Below are positions 1 through 12,419 of a stretch of DNA of 64,000 bases, piece by piece (positions within the stretch are counted from its first letter, which is position 1; each line of letters opens with the position of its first letter). The notes beneath the pieces were generated by a model. That model saw only the letters and a list, made by a program, of their open reading frames with translations. It did no database searches and had not been told where the DNA came from. The position numbers and the translations under genes are program-made. Origin of the DNA: Phycomyces blakesleeanus NRRL 1555(-). Lineage: Eukaryota; Mucoromycota; Mucoromycetes; Mucorales; Phycomycetaceae. The stretch lies in the NCBI RefSeq assembly GCF_001638985.1, contig NW_017265144.1, forward strand, positions 744,001 to 808,000. The letters are read 5' to 3'.

Positions 1-475
1 AATTCATCTTTAAAGGAGCTGTATTTCCAAGATATATGTATATATACGCTAAATTTAAAGGGTGGTTTTGTTCAGTAGACAATAAAACAAAAATGTGTGC
101 AACTGCTCGGGCTTTTCGAGAGGCTTGTTGTTACACACATTTCTCCTGATTGCCCATACTATAGGATTTTCTGTAGGAGGAGAGTTCTAGTACATCAATT
201 TTATTCTTGGATCAATAAATATGTTTACGGATTCCGGAAGATTTATACCGCTGTATCCTTGATGGCATGCTATTGCGTAAGAGGACCAGGCTGTGACCAA
301 TTCTACCTTTCTTTTAATTACTCGGATTAATACACATAATTTATCCGTTTTTTTCTTTGTTTTCGTTTTGCTCTTTAGTATAAAAATACTAATACGCAAA
401 GATTCTGTTTGAGAAAGAAATATATAAGAAACCCATTCTCTTCTTCTTGCTTTTCATTCTTTAACCTCAGAAAAC
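1..475. other. Left-edge spacer without recognised gene
   Basis: No reading frame here has recognisable protein similarity or splice structure. The last 60 bases before the first gene are pyrimidine-rich (runs of CTTCTTC and TTTCATTC), a common look for fungal promoters and 5' leaders. It probably holds the promoter of the first sulfotransferase gene. Confidence 0.5.
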
Positions 476-1257
476 ATGCCCCTTAAGATCATTGGAGCTG
501 GTTTTGGACGAACAGGCACCAACAGCCTGCGTTTAGCTTTAGAAATACTTGGGTAAGTCAAACGAAAAGGTAGAAAACATAAAGCACGAAGCATAAAGAA
601 GAACATAAGACTTAATAGACTATATATTACAGTTATCGTACACATCATATGATCAAGGCATTATCTGATATTACTCAAGATCCTCTTGTCTGGGAGAGAG
701 CATTTAATGATCCTGAAAACCACCCAGACGAATGGGAAAGTGTATATGGAAACTATGATGCAGCTATAGACTGGCCAACTGTCACGCATTACAAAGAATT
801 GATGAAGAAGTACCCCGATGCAAAGATTATTTTAACTACACGATCCGCAGAGAGCTGGTACAAGTCGATGAACAATACTATATTTATGAAAATGCACTCC
901 AATTATGTCGAGGAACTCCCTGAGCACCCGCGACTCTTTCTGAAAAGTCAGCAAAAAATAATGCTTGATGGCTATTTAAAAGATGATCTCAGCAAGTCTC
1001 ATAACAAAGAAGAACTCTGCAGAATGTTTGAAGAACACAACGAAGAGGTGAAACGGTTGGTTCCTCCCGAAAAACTGCTTGTACTTGAATTAGGCGAAGG
1101 ATGGGATCGTCTGTGTGAATTCCTGGGAGTTTCTGTGCCTGGAACACCCTATCCAAATACAAATAGTTCCGGTGAAGGATTTGAAAAGAATGCCGAGATC
1201 GTTCTCAATGAATTAGAAAAGCAAAAACTAGATTTACAAAAAGTAAAAGCTGCTTAA
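476..1257 (+). CDS. Sulfotransferase-fold P-loop protein, tandem copy 1
   Basis: Two exons, 476-552 and 633-1257, joined across a GT-AG intron (553-632, phase 2), give about 232 residues. The start ATG at 476 opens directly into the nucleotide-binding loop GAGFGRTGTNS, the 5'-phosphosulfate-binding type loop of the sulfotransferase superfamily. Around residue 100 the segment IILTTRSAESWYKSM matches the 3'-phosphate-binding region (Arg and Ser). The C-terminal part has PNTNSSGEGF. The size and motifs fit the compact fungal 'Sulfotransfer_4' type P-loop family, often annotated only as P-loop NTPase. No signal peptide or membrane segment is seen, so a soluble enzyme is likely. The substrate cannot be told. 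The next gene is a close tandem paralogue with its intron at the same codon. Confidence 0.82.
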
Positions 1258-2240
1258 AATATGTCAATTTGTTAAAGAAATACGAACATAAAAATAATAA
1301 ATATCTTATATACATCTATCTTTGAGCTCTACAATTTTCTTAACTAATAAAACTGTAAATTTGAGAAGCTTTAAATATTATTGATTTTCATTCATACCAG
1401 AAATATCAATTTTAATCCTAAAAACGATATATTTTAAAGGACCATTACATGAGTACACTGAAGAAGTGTGATACTTTTTCTTTTTAGAAAATGATATATT
1501 CAAATCGAGTAAATAATTAGTTAGTTACTAAGGCTAACTAACATCTTATGTACTAGATATATATTATACTGAGGAGTGGCTTAAGATCATAAAGGGTAAT
1601 AATAATACCAATACTTTCAATTCACTGGGTCAATGAATTTTAGACATAGGAAAACACTAAGAGAAATTAGCAGTAATTCGGATGGTGGTTTTGAAAAGTA
1701 CCCAGTATATTATTATTTTTCAAAACGGCCATCGGAATCACTACTTTTTTCCATAGTGAGATATTATATAATCTAAATATGCATCTCTCATAATAATAAT
1801 AACAATATGGTATAATAATGTGAATTCCATATGTATTTTTTTTTCATGTGCTTCACAATTTTGTAATCTTAAACTGTATTTATTTGGTAATTTTAACATT
1901 GGTGCAGTTTATTGCATGACTGTACACACTCATATTTTACTAGATAAAATTTTCAGTTGATGTGTCTGATAAATTGTCTTCCAGTTGTGTACAGCCAAAA
2001 GTCTTGATTTACATGTGTGTTAGGCTCTATATATTTTCTAAAATGCTTTTTTTTGGTAAAGACTATAAAGGTTGAGAAAGAAGCACTCGAGGTTTTTTAG
2101 ATCTTGTTAGTATCATGCAAGAGGTATTTTAACACAAGGTCATTTATACATATTACAAATACTGACTAATTGTCTATATCTCTATAAAACAAACAATTGA
2201 TTATTAGAAATAGTAACTTTCTTTTTCTTTCTTCTAAAAA
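1258..2240. other. Spacer between tandem sulfotransferase genes
   Basis: AT-rich spacer with no recognisable gene. It holds one short sequence of interest: TGAGTACACTGAAGA at 1450-1464, which matches 14 of 15 bases of the inverted end sequence found at 8467-8481 on the right side of the transposon downstream. It may be a leftover end of the same repeat family. A TATA-like and pyrimidine-rich stretch precedes the second gene. Confidence 0.45.
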
Positions 2241-2988
2241 ATGCCTCTTAAGATTATCGGAGCAGGTTACGGACGAACAGGTACCAACAGCTTACGTCTA
2301 GCTTTGGAAACACTAGGGTAAGTCAAAATAGAAAGTGAACAAAAATTAATATGGAGTATATTACAGTTACCGTACCCACCATATGTCTCAACTAATGGGA
2401 GACTCTGTACAAGATCCATTTGTCTGGCAAAGAGCATATGATAACCCAGGAAGCCACCCTGACGAGTGGGAAAGTGTGTATGGTAAATACGATGCTGCCA
2501 TAGACTGGCCAACTGTGACAGTCTACGAACAATTGCTGAAGAAATATCCCGATGCAAAGGTCATCCTGACGGTTCGATCAGCAGAGAGTTGGTACAAATC
2601 TATGTGTAACACGATCTTCAAATTTTTCGAGGACGATACCAAGCAGCACCCTGAACATATTACTAATGTAATAACGTTCCAGAGGTCTACTATGTTTGAT
2701 GGCTATATCAAAGGAGACCTTTCTAAAATTAAAAACAAAGAAGAACTTTGCTGGATATTCGACGAGCATATCAAAAGAGTCAAGGCACTTGTTCCTCCCG
2801 AAAATTTACTTGTACTTGAGTTGGGTGAAGGTTGGAGTCGTCTGTGCGAATTTTTGGGGTGTCCTGTCCCTGAAATACCATATCCAAATACCAACAGTTC
2901 GGGAGAAAGCTTCGATTTATATATCAAATCAGTGTTTGATGCATTGGAGAAACAAAATTTGTGTCCAACAATAGGAAAGACTGCTTAG
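2241..2988 (+). CDS. Sulfotransferase-fold P-loop protein, tandem copy 2
   Basis: Two exons, 2241-2317 and 2367-2988, with a 49-nt GT-AG intron at the same codon and phase as in copy 1, encode about 231 residues. The N-terminus MPLKIIGAGYGRTGTNS is almost the same as in copy 1. The motifs DWPTVTVYEQL, ILTVRSAESWYKSM, LVLELGEGW and PNTNSSGESF are shared. Divergence concentrates in the middle, around the helices after WYKSM (residues ~115-135), and at the last 20 residues, as expected if the substrate-facing part has changed. A tandem duplication is the simplest origin. Both copies look intact. Function and substrate are inferred only from the fold family. Confidence 0.82.
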
Positions 2989-3874
2989 GCATTAATTATA
3001 TATATATATGTACTAGCTTCTAGAATCATTTATATTATTTTAATTAAACATGATTTATTTATTTTTTGTATTGCTTTCGAGCAAACACTTTCTTTTATTT
3101 TCCTTCTAATAACGAAAAGGTTACATAAATCGATAGACAAGACATTATATTTATGTATACTAATTACACGGTTTGCTTTCAGAATGTATATATATATATG
3201 ATTACTTGTTTGGTTTAAATTGCTTATATGTATATAAGAATCTGAAAATATATTGATTAAAAGAATCAGTGATTCGGTACTACTACGCATATAAAAGCCA
3301 ATATCTTAATTATCATACCTACCCCCAATCAAGTTAACAGAAGATGTCATTCAAGGCCCACTTGTTCACAAAAAAAGCATTTGATAATATTATTTAAAAT
3401 GCTTTTCAGCGTACTCAGGAAGATTCTTTCGAGTGAAAAAGAAAAAAGAAAAAAAAGTTACAAATAAAGTAAGAGTATAAGCTTTTATGGTAATTTTGAA
3501 ACAGAAACATCACACCAAAAGAAATTCTCGTATAAAAATGGTAATTTTGGGTCTCTGAGCCTAAAAAGAGGGTTTTTTTATCTATAAAAGTTAATTTAAG
3601 CTGAAAACTGTTTTTTTTTTCAGACAAATCACCACGGATGAAATTTGATATCAAATTAGGAAATTGAAAACGCATCTGTTATCTTATTGGCTTACTAAAT
3701 ATATCGCTCGTGTAATTTCCTTTTATACTTATAAATCAAAACTTGTGTTCTTTATAAGGGAATGCTTGCAGTACAGACATCTACAAATGTATTTCTAGTG
3801 TAACAGAAGAGAACTAAAAAATGACTTAAAGAAATTGGAATGTTTTATTGAGATAAAAAAAAAGATATAAAAAA

Positions 3875-6856
3875 TTAATAAAAGGAATAAAGGAAGGACC
3901 AGTATGAACCAAATTTGTTGAGGTTAACAACATATTTACAGCCAACTTTCAGATGCATGTCTAATAGACAAACAACTTTCAATTCATCTAGTGGCATGTA
4001 TATATCATCAGCATATTTGAGTGCTAGACGATAATTGTTGTTAACAGCATGTGCGGATAGATATTCGATATACAAATGATATACTTTAGAAAAAAGCACC
4101 ATTCCAATGATGATATGTCCATTGCTTTGTCTAAATAGAGCAAATGTATTGTCTTTTAATATCCTTCCAGGGGTCAAACCTGTACCGTTGTTGTCTGCAA
4201 ATTCTCTGGACCCACCGAGCAAAGTTTCATGGAATTTCCCATCAGAGTTTTGTTGCATGTATTCTGCAATAGCTTTTCCATGGGTTTCCCTTAAACCATT
4301 CTTGCCTATCTATGAACCATCATCAATAATATGTCTTGTCATATATTGTTTACCAAATTTGAGACATATATCTTTCGATGTGTTCATACGGTTTGTATGA
4401 AACAAGTGTTCACGAATGTGCTTGTTGAACTGCTCTCCCTTTTCGGTCTCGTAGTTAAGAGCAGGCCCGAATCTTCGTAAATCTTCAAGTAGATGGGTCA
4501 ACAGATGGACTTTTGGCTTGGACGTATAGAATGCATGTTTTTTATGTTTACAGTTAGTGTCGTATTTGTGTAGGGCTTCAATTAGACTTCTAACGGCAGA
4601 GTCTACTTCACTGATATATGTCTCATATTGACTGTCAATAAATCGAACAAATACTAGAGAACATAGACGGCCGAGACGAACAAAGAGGGGAGTGATTTCC
4701 TGTAATACTTCTGTATCTGCAAACTTTATGGCCAGGATTACCGGAAGTATTTGGATTAGTACCTTGAAATCTCTACCAAGAAACGAACAGGCATGGGTGA
4801 GAGACCTTGTAAACGCTCTTGATATGCCTCTGGAATTTTTGTAGTCTTTAATATAATAAAACAGTTCTTCTAGTTCTTTTTTGTTTTTGTTCAAGACAAC
4901 TTTAACCAGATCAGTTATAAGATACTTTGCAATGCCAAGGAGAATGTAATGCAATATTTCAGCAGAAGTGTCTTTTGACTGGTCATATGCTTTAAGTTCT
5001 AGCAGTTTGTCTGTTGACTTGTTTTTAAAACTTAACTCTTCTGCTGTGTTTTTGTCATCAAAGTAAGGAATATCAGGGATCACTGTATCTCTGTCTGGTG
5101 TAGAAGCGGCCTGGATATAATGGTCCTTGGTTCTTGTTGAATGTCTGTTAGTATATTATTCAACTTCGTTCAACTTGGGGATTCGACTTTGCAATTTAAT
5201 GTAGCACTTTCTACAAGGGTAAGTTGAGTTGGGCGCACCTAAACCGCAAAGCTCTGAGTGACAAAATGTATCTGCCTCAATCCAAAGTAAAGGAGGTACC
5301 ACAAGAATATATGCATTATCTTTTGCAGAGAACATTACCACGCCGTTTTCTAGCTTCTTCAAATCATCAACAATTTCAGGTAACAACGAGGCAGCGTTTG
5401 CACCTTTCTTCTTTGGAATTGCTGATATAAATAAGATATTCTATATGGAGCACCTTTCTTCAAAAGAGAGGGCCGCACATTTCATCGACCAGCTCTCATA
5501 TGTATTAAATTGCTTAGAGGTGTTTCCAGAAGTATCATCCGAGAAAAGAATTACAGGTGCAATCTTTACCTTGTAATATTTTCTTCGGTTGTTTTCTTGG
5601 TCAGTTCCGTCGCATATAAGCCTCTTCAGAAAATGTTCTTCTTCAAGTAATTTATGATGAGTTGGAATGAGCGAGATAATTGTGTCAGGAGAGATGCTGC
5701 AACATAAGGAGGTGTTTAATGGGGTTGTGTCGACAGAGAGAAATGATTCAATATTTATGTCGGCATGATTGATTTCGATGCCAATGCTACAACCATCTTT
5801 TGGAGTTCGAACAATATATCCACGAGAGAAAACATTAGATATATCCATTGTATGGAAAGATTCCACCAGAAAGCGAATGTTAGGCGAGCAATCTTTTAAC
5901 AGAATAATGTCACCAGACCAGAAATCAACGTTGTTGTAGGTAAACATGGGCTGTTGGAAGTATGTATTTGTTCTCCATTTTTCTCCTTGTTGAAGACAGA
6001 CAGATTGGTTTGGCGTGCGATCAGGTAAAGAAAAGATTGATTTTGACTTTATAGGATCGGCAGCAAGGAGTTTGATGTGCTCAGAAGGCAAGTTAAGGAA
6101 TGCGGTGACTTTTGTGCTGTCAGAGAGAGTAACATCTAAACTTTTCGATTTGAAAATTGGGATGTTCGATCCTTTTCGTGTCTGGTAATTCCAGAGTGCA
6201 TCTAGCCGGGGCAACTTGAAAGAAATATCTTTTCTAATAGCTTCTTCGTGGATCTTTAGAAGAAGATTGATGGTAAATAATATCTTCTTTAACATTCTAC
6301 GAGAAATCATGTCGTTATCACCATCGACAAGTGCGAGCAAAATCATCGTCTGGATATCTTTATATGGATGAGTATTTGGTGTAAATCTGTTCCAGGCGGT
6401 AGAGTTAAACACTTCACTCTGGAATTCATCCTCTTCATCGATTGAAGATTCGTTGTTATCGGCGAAAGCAGACATGTTGTTCAAGATGTGATTAAACAGA
6501 GGAATGCCTGCGTTTGGCTCTGTGTTTTCCTCAACATCAAAATCACTATTGTCAACTCTACTTCCATCATCACTTTCTTCACACTCGTCATAATTTAAGA
6601 TACTGTTGTAGTATTCATTATCAACGTCTGATTCCTCTTCCACACTTTCACTTGGTGTAAGCGGATTTTTTGGGCTGTTGCTTGTCTGTATATCTTGATA
6701 TTCGGTCTCCTGGACTATGCTCATATCATCTGCAACCGTTTCCGTTATGGCATCTTTGCAAATGTCTTTTAAGATTCCAGTGATCTTTAAAGGTCTTCTC
6801 ACAAAGTGAGCAAGATCTAAAAAACAATATAAAAGATCATTTATTTTAATTGGCAT
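3875..6856 (-). pseudogene. Transposase-like protein, one frame with three internal stops
   Basis: Read from 6856 down to 3875 on the minus strand, a single frame of 994 codons is interrupted only by TAG at 5441-5443, TAA at 5156-5158 and TAG at 4310-4312; no frameshift is needed. The first third is acidic and probably disordered. A Cys-rich motif (CHSELCGLGAPNS then CRKC) around 5200-5270 suggests zinc binding. The C-terminal third contains HLLTHLLEDLRRFGPALNYE followed by a basic, Asn-rich stretch (HIREHLFHTNRMN), recalling Tnp2 or KDZ-like transposases multiplied in Mucorales genomes. The superfamily assignment is uncertain. The reading frame may also begin in an upstream exon: a TTTTTAG acceptor sits just after the first codons. 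Likely dead unless stops are read through. Confidence 0.62.
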
Positions 6857-8981
6857 TTACTAATCACATTTAATCTCGAAATAGTATAAGATCCAACAAT
6901 TTTTTAAGCTTATAAAGGTACGTGTGTTGACATTAAGAGTAGTCTATACAATATGAATATTAACAAAAACAAATTTATGTCTTACTCTAGGTTTATTCAT
7001 TATCATCATTATCAAAGGTAAGTTATTGGAAACAACTCTTAAAGATTGCAGCCACTAATCATTCTTGTCGTCTATATAGGTTTGAAACACTTCAGGCTCA
7101 ATGAAATAGAAAGGTCCTATCCATAGCTTTTTTATTTTGTAAATTGTATTGAAGTAGCTAGCTAGCTTTTTATTTATAATAATAGCTACCAGTACCAGCA
7201 GCTCCTGTCTACCCTGCAATAGCAGCCAGTACTAGGCTGGTACTGGTAGCCTAGTATTTTATGACCCCCGTATTTTCAACCCACAAAATAAAAATAAAAA
7301 TATTTTTTTCAAACCGAAGATTTTTTTTTGTCAGCATTCTATTTTTCAAATTTGGTCTATTTTTAAAATCGTGAAGCTTCAAAAATAGTAAATTCAAAAA
7401 AGGAAATCGAGCCACCGTCGTACAAAACAGTCATTTGTAACACTAGAAAAATCTCCCGTGGTGTAGTATTTTTTCTATTTTTTTCTTTTCTTTTTTATTG
7501 GCTAATTTTTTCCCTTCTTTATTTTCTCATCAAACAGAAGTTGTAATGACCAATGATTAACACTTTGCTGTTATATATAATGCTTAAATCATGCTTGTGA
7601 TCGGTTTAGGTAAGTAAATTAAACTATACATTACTTTTTCTACTTGTTAACTAATCAAAAACCTTTTAATCAAGTGCTTTTCATTGCGAGGTAAACTTTA
7701 CAAGAAGCAACATACTACCACAATTTAAAACACTTTATACTAACACATAGTTTACGCTTTAGATAAGTAAAGCCATACCAAATAGCATCGATCTTTATTC
7801 ATAGCAAAGGTATTTTATTAAGTACTTATAAGTGTAAATACAGCTTCTAACTCTCGCTATTTTTCTATGTTAGCTATGGAAATTTTTATATGTGTCTATA
7901 TAACTAGCTTGCCAGTGTCCTTGTCCATTTATTATATCAGTAAGCCTCAATGGAGTTTAGATAGCTTTAAAAGTAGTCAGGTAAACTCTAGGTAGGTATC
8001 AAGTGATGGCCAAGTGAAAGCTAAGTAGCCGTTCAACAGTGACTTGCCTGGCCAAGTCTGATTCCCACCCTAGTAAAAGTGGAATTCCCCCCCCCCCTCC
8101 CCCCAAATATTTTTTCTGAATAAAATTGCTGCATTTCAAAACCCATTATTTCCAAATTTGTTTTAAAAATTGAAATTCAAAACACGCTCTGTAGCAAAAT
8201 CACTGTATTCTGTATAAGACAATTATATTGCTCCCAGCAAACGCCGACAAGACAGTGCTTAAAACCTGTCCAAATTTGGACCCTGATTTCTTTTGGTGTG
8301 ATAGATTTCACTTCCAAAAATTGATAAGTGACATATGATTTAATTGGTGTAAAATCTTGGGAAATTACACGGTAGAATTCATGTTTTTCGGAAAGTCATT
8401 CAAGACTTTTTCCAATAAATTTACTATATTTAGGTAATAATTTTTTCTTGGAATTGTGACTTTTTACTGAGTACGCTGAAGAGCACCTTTTGTCGTATAT
8501 TAAGAATATTTATAGCACAAACTAATACTGTGAACACTGTATGCATGGTTTGTGAATAATGGCAAATATTGAGTAGTAAATTTGCACAGTTTATATTTCC
8601 AAAGTATGTTTTAATTAAGCTGTTTATCAGTTAAAATCTAGATCAGCTAGTAAAAACCAATTCGCACAAATTATATGTAATAATTTATCTCTATACACTA
8701 CATTTTTTTATTATTAATCTGTTTCTCTTTACATAAGATTTATTTATCTATCTATCTATATCTATGGTCATTTCATAGAGTTAGTCTTTCTCGCATAAAA
8801 ACTTACATGAACTTATCCAGAAGAGAAAGGAAGAAAAAATTCGTTAGACCAGAGTCGTATCAATGCCACGTCACGTATTTTTCAATGTCACGTCTTTTTC
8901 TCTGCCCGAATAGAATGACTGTCTCGCTCCCCCAAAATAAGTAAAGGGCATCCTCTCTTGAAAGGTCTCATTTTACACATC
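6857..8981. other. Long spacer left of the Sm-D3 gene
   Basis: No gene is recognised. It contains the hairpin at 7185-7250, the right inverted end of the transposon (to 8485), and a homopolymer-like C run (CCCCCCCCCCCTCCCCCCC) near 8089-8105 that is unusual for this AT-rich region. The last few hundred bases before 8982 should carry the Sm-D3 promoter, but no specific element stands out. Confidence 0.4.
7185..7250. repeat. Perfect 15-bp inverted repeat with 36-base loop
   Basis: GCTACCAGTACCAGC at 7185-7199 is exactly complementary to GCTGGTACTGGTAGC at 7236-7250. The two arms could form a cruciform in DNA or a strong RNA hairpin. It lies inside the putative transposon and outside its long frame. 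A TAGCTAGCTAGC run sits just upstream at about 7156. Confidence 0.8.
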
Positions 8982-9587
8982 ATGTCAATCGGCGTTCCCA
9001 TCAAGCTTCTTCATGAGGCACAAGGTCACATTATTTCTTTAGAACTTAAGACTGGTCAGCTGTACCGTGGTCAGCTTCTTGAAGGTACATCACAATGTCA
9101 CATCAAAAATGGATTGTCTTTTTTTTATATATTCTTTTTTTTTTAATTTTTTTTTATTAACATCGTCATTTGATTGTTCGTGGATTAGCCGAAGACAACA
9201 TGAACATCCAGTTGAAGGATATTACCGTTACCGGACGCGATGGTCGTGTTTCACAGTTGGATCAAGTTTATATCCGTGGATCGCATGTTCGATTCTTTAT
9301 TGTTCCCGACATGTTGAAGAATGCGCCAATGTTCAAGCGAGTAGGTCCTGGTGCACTAAAGGGTAGAGGTATTGGTCTCGGTCGAGGTAGAGCTACCGTG
9401 GCACGTGCTCAAGGTAATGAATTACGAGAGATAGATTAAGACGAAGCTTAGAAGAGTTTTTTTCACTTTTTTTATGTTTATACTAATTGTGTGTATGTAC
9501 GTATTTTTTTTTGTTTTAAAAAAAAACAAAGCAAGAGGTAGAGGACGTGGTTTCAGAGGACGTGGTGGACCCCCCGTGCGACATTAA
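8982..9587 (+). CDS. SMD3: Small nuclear ribonucleoprotein Sm-D3
   Basis: Three exons (8982-9084, 9189-9413, 9532-9587) give 127 residues, the usual length. The protein is a core of the Sm ring on spliceosomal U snRNAs. Sm1 motif: [20 protein letters not shown] followed by YRGQL. Sm2 motif: [20 protein letters not shown]. The C-terminal tail has the RG/GR-rich track ([13 protein letters not shown]) that is typically arginine-methylated. The start ATG at 8982 gives [10 protein letters not shown], as in other fungi. The last exon is only 56 nt and encodes most of the RG tail. All splice sites are GT-AG. Confidence 0.96.
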
Positions 9588-9958
9588 TCAAGACGCTAGT
9601 TTTAGCAGAGAGGAGTGGAAATATATTGAAGGCTTGTACATGCTGTTGTCTCATCCTTATAAGCTTTATGAAGCAAATGCCGCGAATATCCGCCAAAATA
9701 AAACACTATCATTTTTTTTACAAATTTTTCTACATTCAAAGAGGTACTTGTTTCGCGTTGATTTAAAGTGGCTTTCACTGGAGCAAATTATTCGAAGAAA
9801 ATGGGGTTTCATGAATATATGTATATATGATTACTTTATTTTATCAATTCATTGTATATATTAACTTATTGGACCGAAAGAGAGAAAGAAAAGTCAGGTG
9901 AGCCTATAGGATAATATCAATGGTGACAAAATAATACATGCCCAGAAGGCAACCAAAT

Positions 9959-12405
9959 TCAGAGTTTGGCATTTCCATTGTTTAATATATGCCAATCCTT
10001 GTCTGTAAATGGAACGTAGGTACCATTCTTAAGCCAGTAGACGGGTTCATTTTTTGGTATCAAAGATGGATCAATTCCTTGTGATCGGTAGACTGTCTTT
10101 AGTTGCTTGAAAGTTTCTGTCATTTGCATGGTCGGCAGTATGCGTATAAATATTGGGATGGCATATTTTGGCAGATTTTTGGTCAAGTAGTTGTGAAGCT
10201 GGGTAAAGTCTATCGAATGGCCCTCTTTGGTAACAATAGCAACCATACCAGCCCTGCCATCATGAGAAGGTACTTCTACACCATAAACATTGGATTCTTC
10301 TATGTCAGCAAATTGGCTTATGACATGAGTTACTTCAGTCGTCGCGACATTCTCGCCTTTCCATCTAAAAGTGTCTCCTAATCTATCGGCAAAGTAGAAG
10401 AAACCGTAACGATCCATCTTTAAAAGATCGCCACTTCGAAAGTAGCTATATATATAAAGGTGTTAGAAACGTAAAGTATTATATCGAGAAAAGACAAACC
10501 TATCACCCTTTTTCAAAACATCGTGCATAACCTTCTTTGTGGTTGCTTCTTCGTTTTTGTAGTACCCACGGAATTGCATAATTGCATTCTTGTTAACAAA
10601 TACGACAAGCTCTCCGTATTGGCCTGGCTTGCACTAATTTTTTATGAAGATAATAAGCTCACAAACAAAAAGGCAAACAAACCAGCAGGATGCACACTAG
10701 TATACTTACAATTTTACAAAGTCCATCTTTAGTTCTGACGGGTTCTTCCGTAGATGGATCAACTTCTATAATCTTAATGTCTCCACGGAGAGTACGGAAG
10801 AGAGACCCACGATGACCAACTGCTCCAGCACCAAAATCATTTTTATTCACATTCATCAGTGAAGTAGGAGCTATATAAATTTAAGTTTATACGTGCGTGT
10901 GTATGTAAATACAAATATAACTGTGCTTAGAAAACCAAAAATCGAAAAGATACCTTCACTTGCTGAATAAAGCTCTAAAATGGTCGTAATTCCAAACCTA
11001 AATCATCCTAATGAGATAAACGTATTCCAGAAAATACAAATATTTAAAATATCTGGTTTCAGCCTTACCTTTCCCTGAACCGATCCCAAATCTCAGGTCG
11101 CATTCCATTTCCTACTATTGCTTTTATTTTATGCTTATTTTCCATCGGGTGAACAGGCTGACTCAATAAGTATCTGCAGAATTCGCCGATATAACTAAAT
11201 GCTGTCACTTCATTCTCTACACAATCGTCCCAGAACCGTTTTGCTGAAAATTTACGCCCAAGTACAACAGTGCCTCCGCGTACCATGGTTGCAAATGTTG
11301 AAAAAAGGATTCCTGATCCATGATAAAGAGGCAAAACACAGTACAGCCGAGATCCGATAGTAATTTCAGCTACTGTGCCATAGAAATCCATAGCAAAATT
11401 CATCCTTGCGTGCTCCATAATAGCCGCCTTTGGAAGACCAGTTGTACCACTTGTGTAAACGAGTAAAGCAGGATCAGAGCTAATTATACCCTTTGTGAAG
11501 TGGTCGCTCAGATTTCTGTCTGTAAACTCTGTGAGAAATTGCGGGGTGACAGCAGGGGCAAATGGAAGGGGGTCGATATTTGAATTTTCGGTTGCTTCAC
11601 CATAGGCAAATAAAGAGATCCCAAGGTTTCTGAGTTCACCCTCAACAGCATTGACGCTCTCGATATAGCACGGATCAAAGACAAAGACCTTGGTTTGTGC
11701 TATCTTGATGACATGAGTCAGGCTTGTATTGGTTAAACTAGTATTAATCATTGCTGGGATAGCACCAATTTTAAGAATAGCAAAGAGGATAATGTAGAAT
11801 GTTGGATGGTTCTGGTGCATCATGCAGACAGTATCTAAGCTCAACGACTTTTAGTTAATTTCGAACAGTAAGCGCAGCTACACTTTCCCTACCTTTGATT
11901 TTCACATCTTGCGTCAGAAGCCAGCGTGCCTGTGCATATTATTAAAAAAATGATAAAGATAATGAATCCCTTGCAACGAGCCCCCTGAATTCAAGTTATA
12001 CTCACAAGCTGGTTTGAACCTATAAAATTCAAACAAGGTAAGAACATCATAAAATTAGTAAGACATCAAATACTATTTGTTTTTTGATAGTAAGCTACCT
12101 CTCTCGATGTCTCTGAAAGTGTACGGCTTCCCTTCAAATATGACAAAGTATCTCTCTGGATAGTCTTTTGCAATGTCTCGAAAGCGATTATAGATATTGA
12201 TCTTATCCTGTGATGCCCAAATATGATGTCTAAGGAGTAGTAACAACGTATATTGAGTAACTCCTTTTCTTCTTCTTCTTTAAAACTTCATTTATCGCTC
12301 TCTCCCGCCCCTTCTCTTATGACAGGCGTACTTGATCAAAGAAGTCAAAATTATTTTAATTTGATGCCAATCGCGTGTAAATGAAGTAATTGAATCCAAA
12401 TACAT
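9959..12405 (-). CDS. FAT1: Very-long-chain acyl-CoA synthetase / fatty acid transport protein
   Basis: A multi-exon gene on the minus strand of the FATP/Fat1 (SLC27-like) family, which activates long and very long fatty acids with ATP and CoA. The AMP-binding core reads YTSGTTGLPKAA near 11450. The family motif ILELYSASE is near 10970, and the FATP signature YFADRLGDTFRWKGENV ends the protein's conserved part near 10350. Exons that can be followed include 11834-11069, then pieces at about 11013-10967, 10869-10712, 10633-10502 and 10446-9959. The C-terminus is GNAKL: its last three residues fit a PTS1-like peroxisomal signal, as yeast Fat1 also ends with such a tripeptide. The N-terminal exon (around 12300-12450) encodes a hydrophobic segment, but its start codon and its donor site could not be settled; no GT donor is seen. 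Confidence 0.85.
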
Positions 12406-12419
12406 CCCACCAAAGACCA

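Larger units (their letters stand above)
3400..8485 (-). mobile_element. Putative decayed DNA transposon with short inverted ends
   Basis: A 19-base sequence at 3400-3418 (TGCTTTTCAGCGTACTCAG) is repeated inverted at 8467-8485 with one mismatch, including a perfect 12-base core CAGCGTACTCAG. Inside both flanks another 16-base stretch (TCACACCAAAAGAAAT near 3511, its complement near 8286) is also inverted. Between them lies a single transposase-like frame on the minus strand. This makes a roughly 5-kb class II element plausible. I could not identify a target-site duplication, and the similarity does not extend far past these blocks, so the exact ends are uncertain. Confidence 0.5.

Noticed and set aside
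3875..6856. Stop codon reassignment as explanation of the internal stops
   Set aside because: TAA and TAG end ordinary genes throughout the window (for example Sm-D3, the proton channel and clathrin), so the code is standard.
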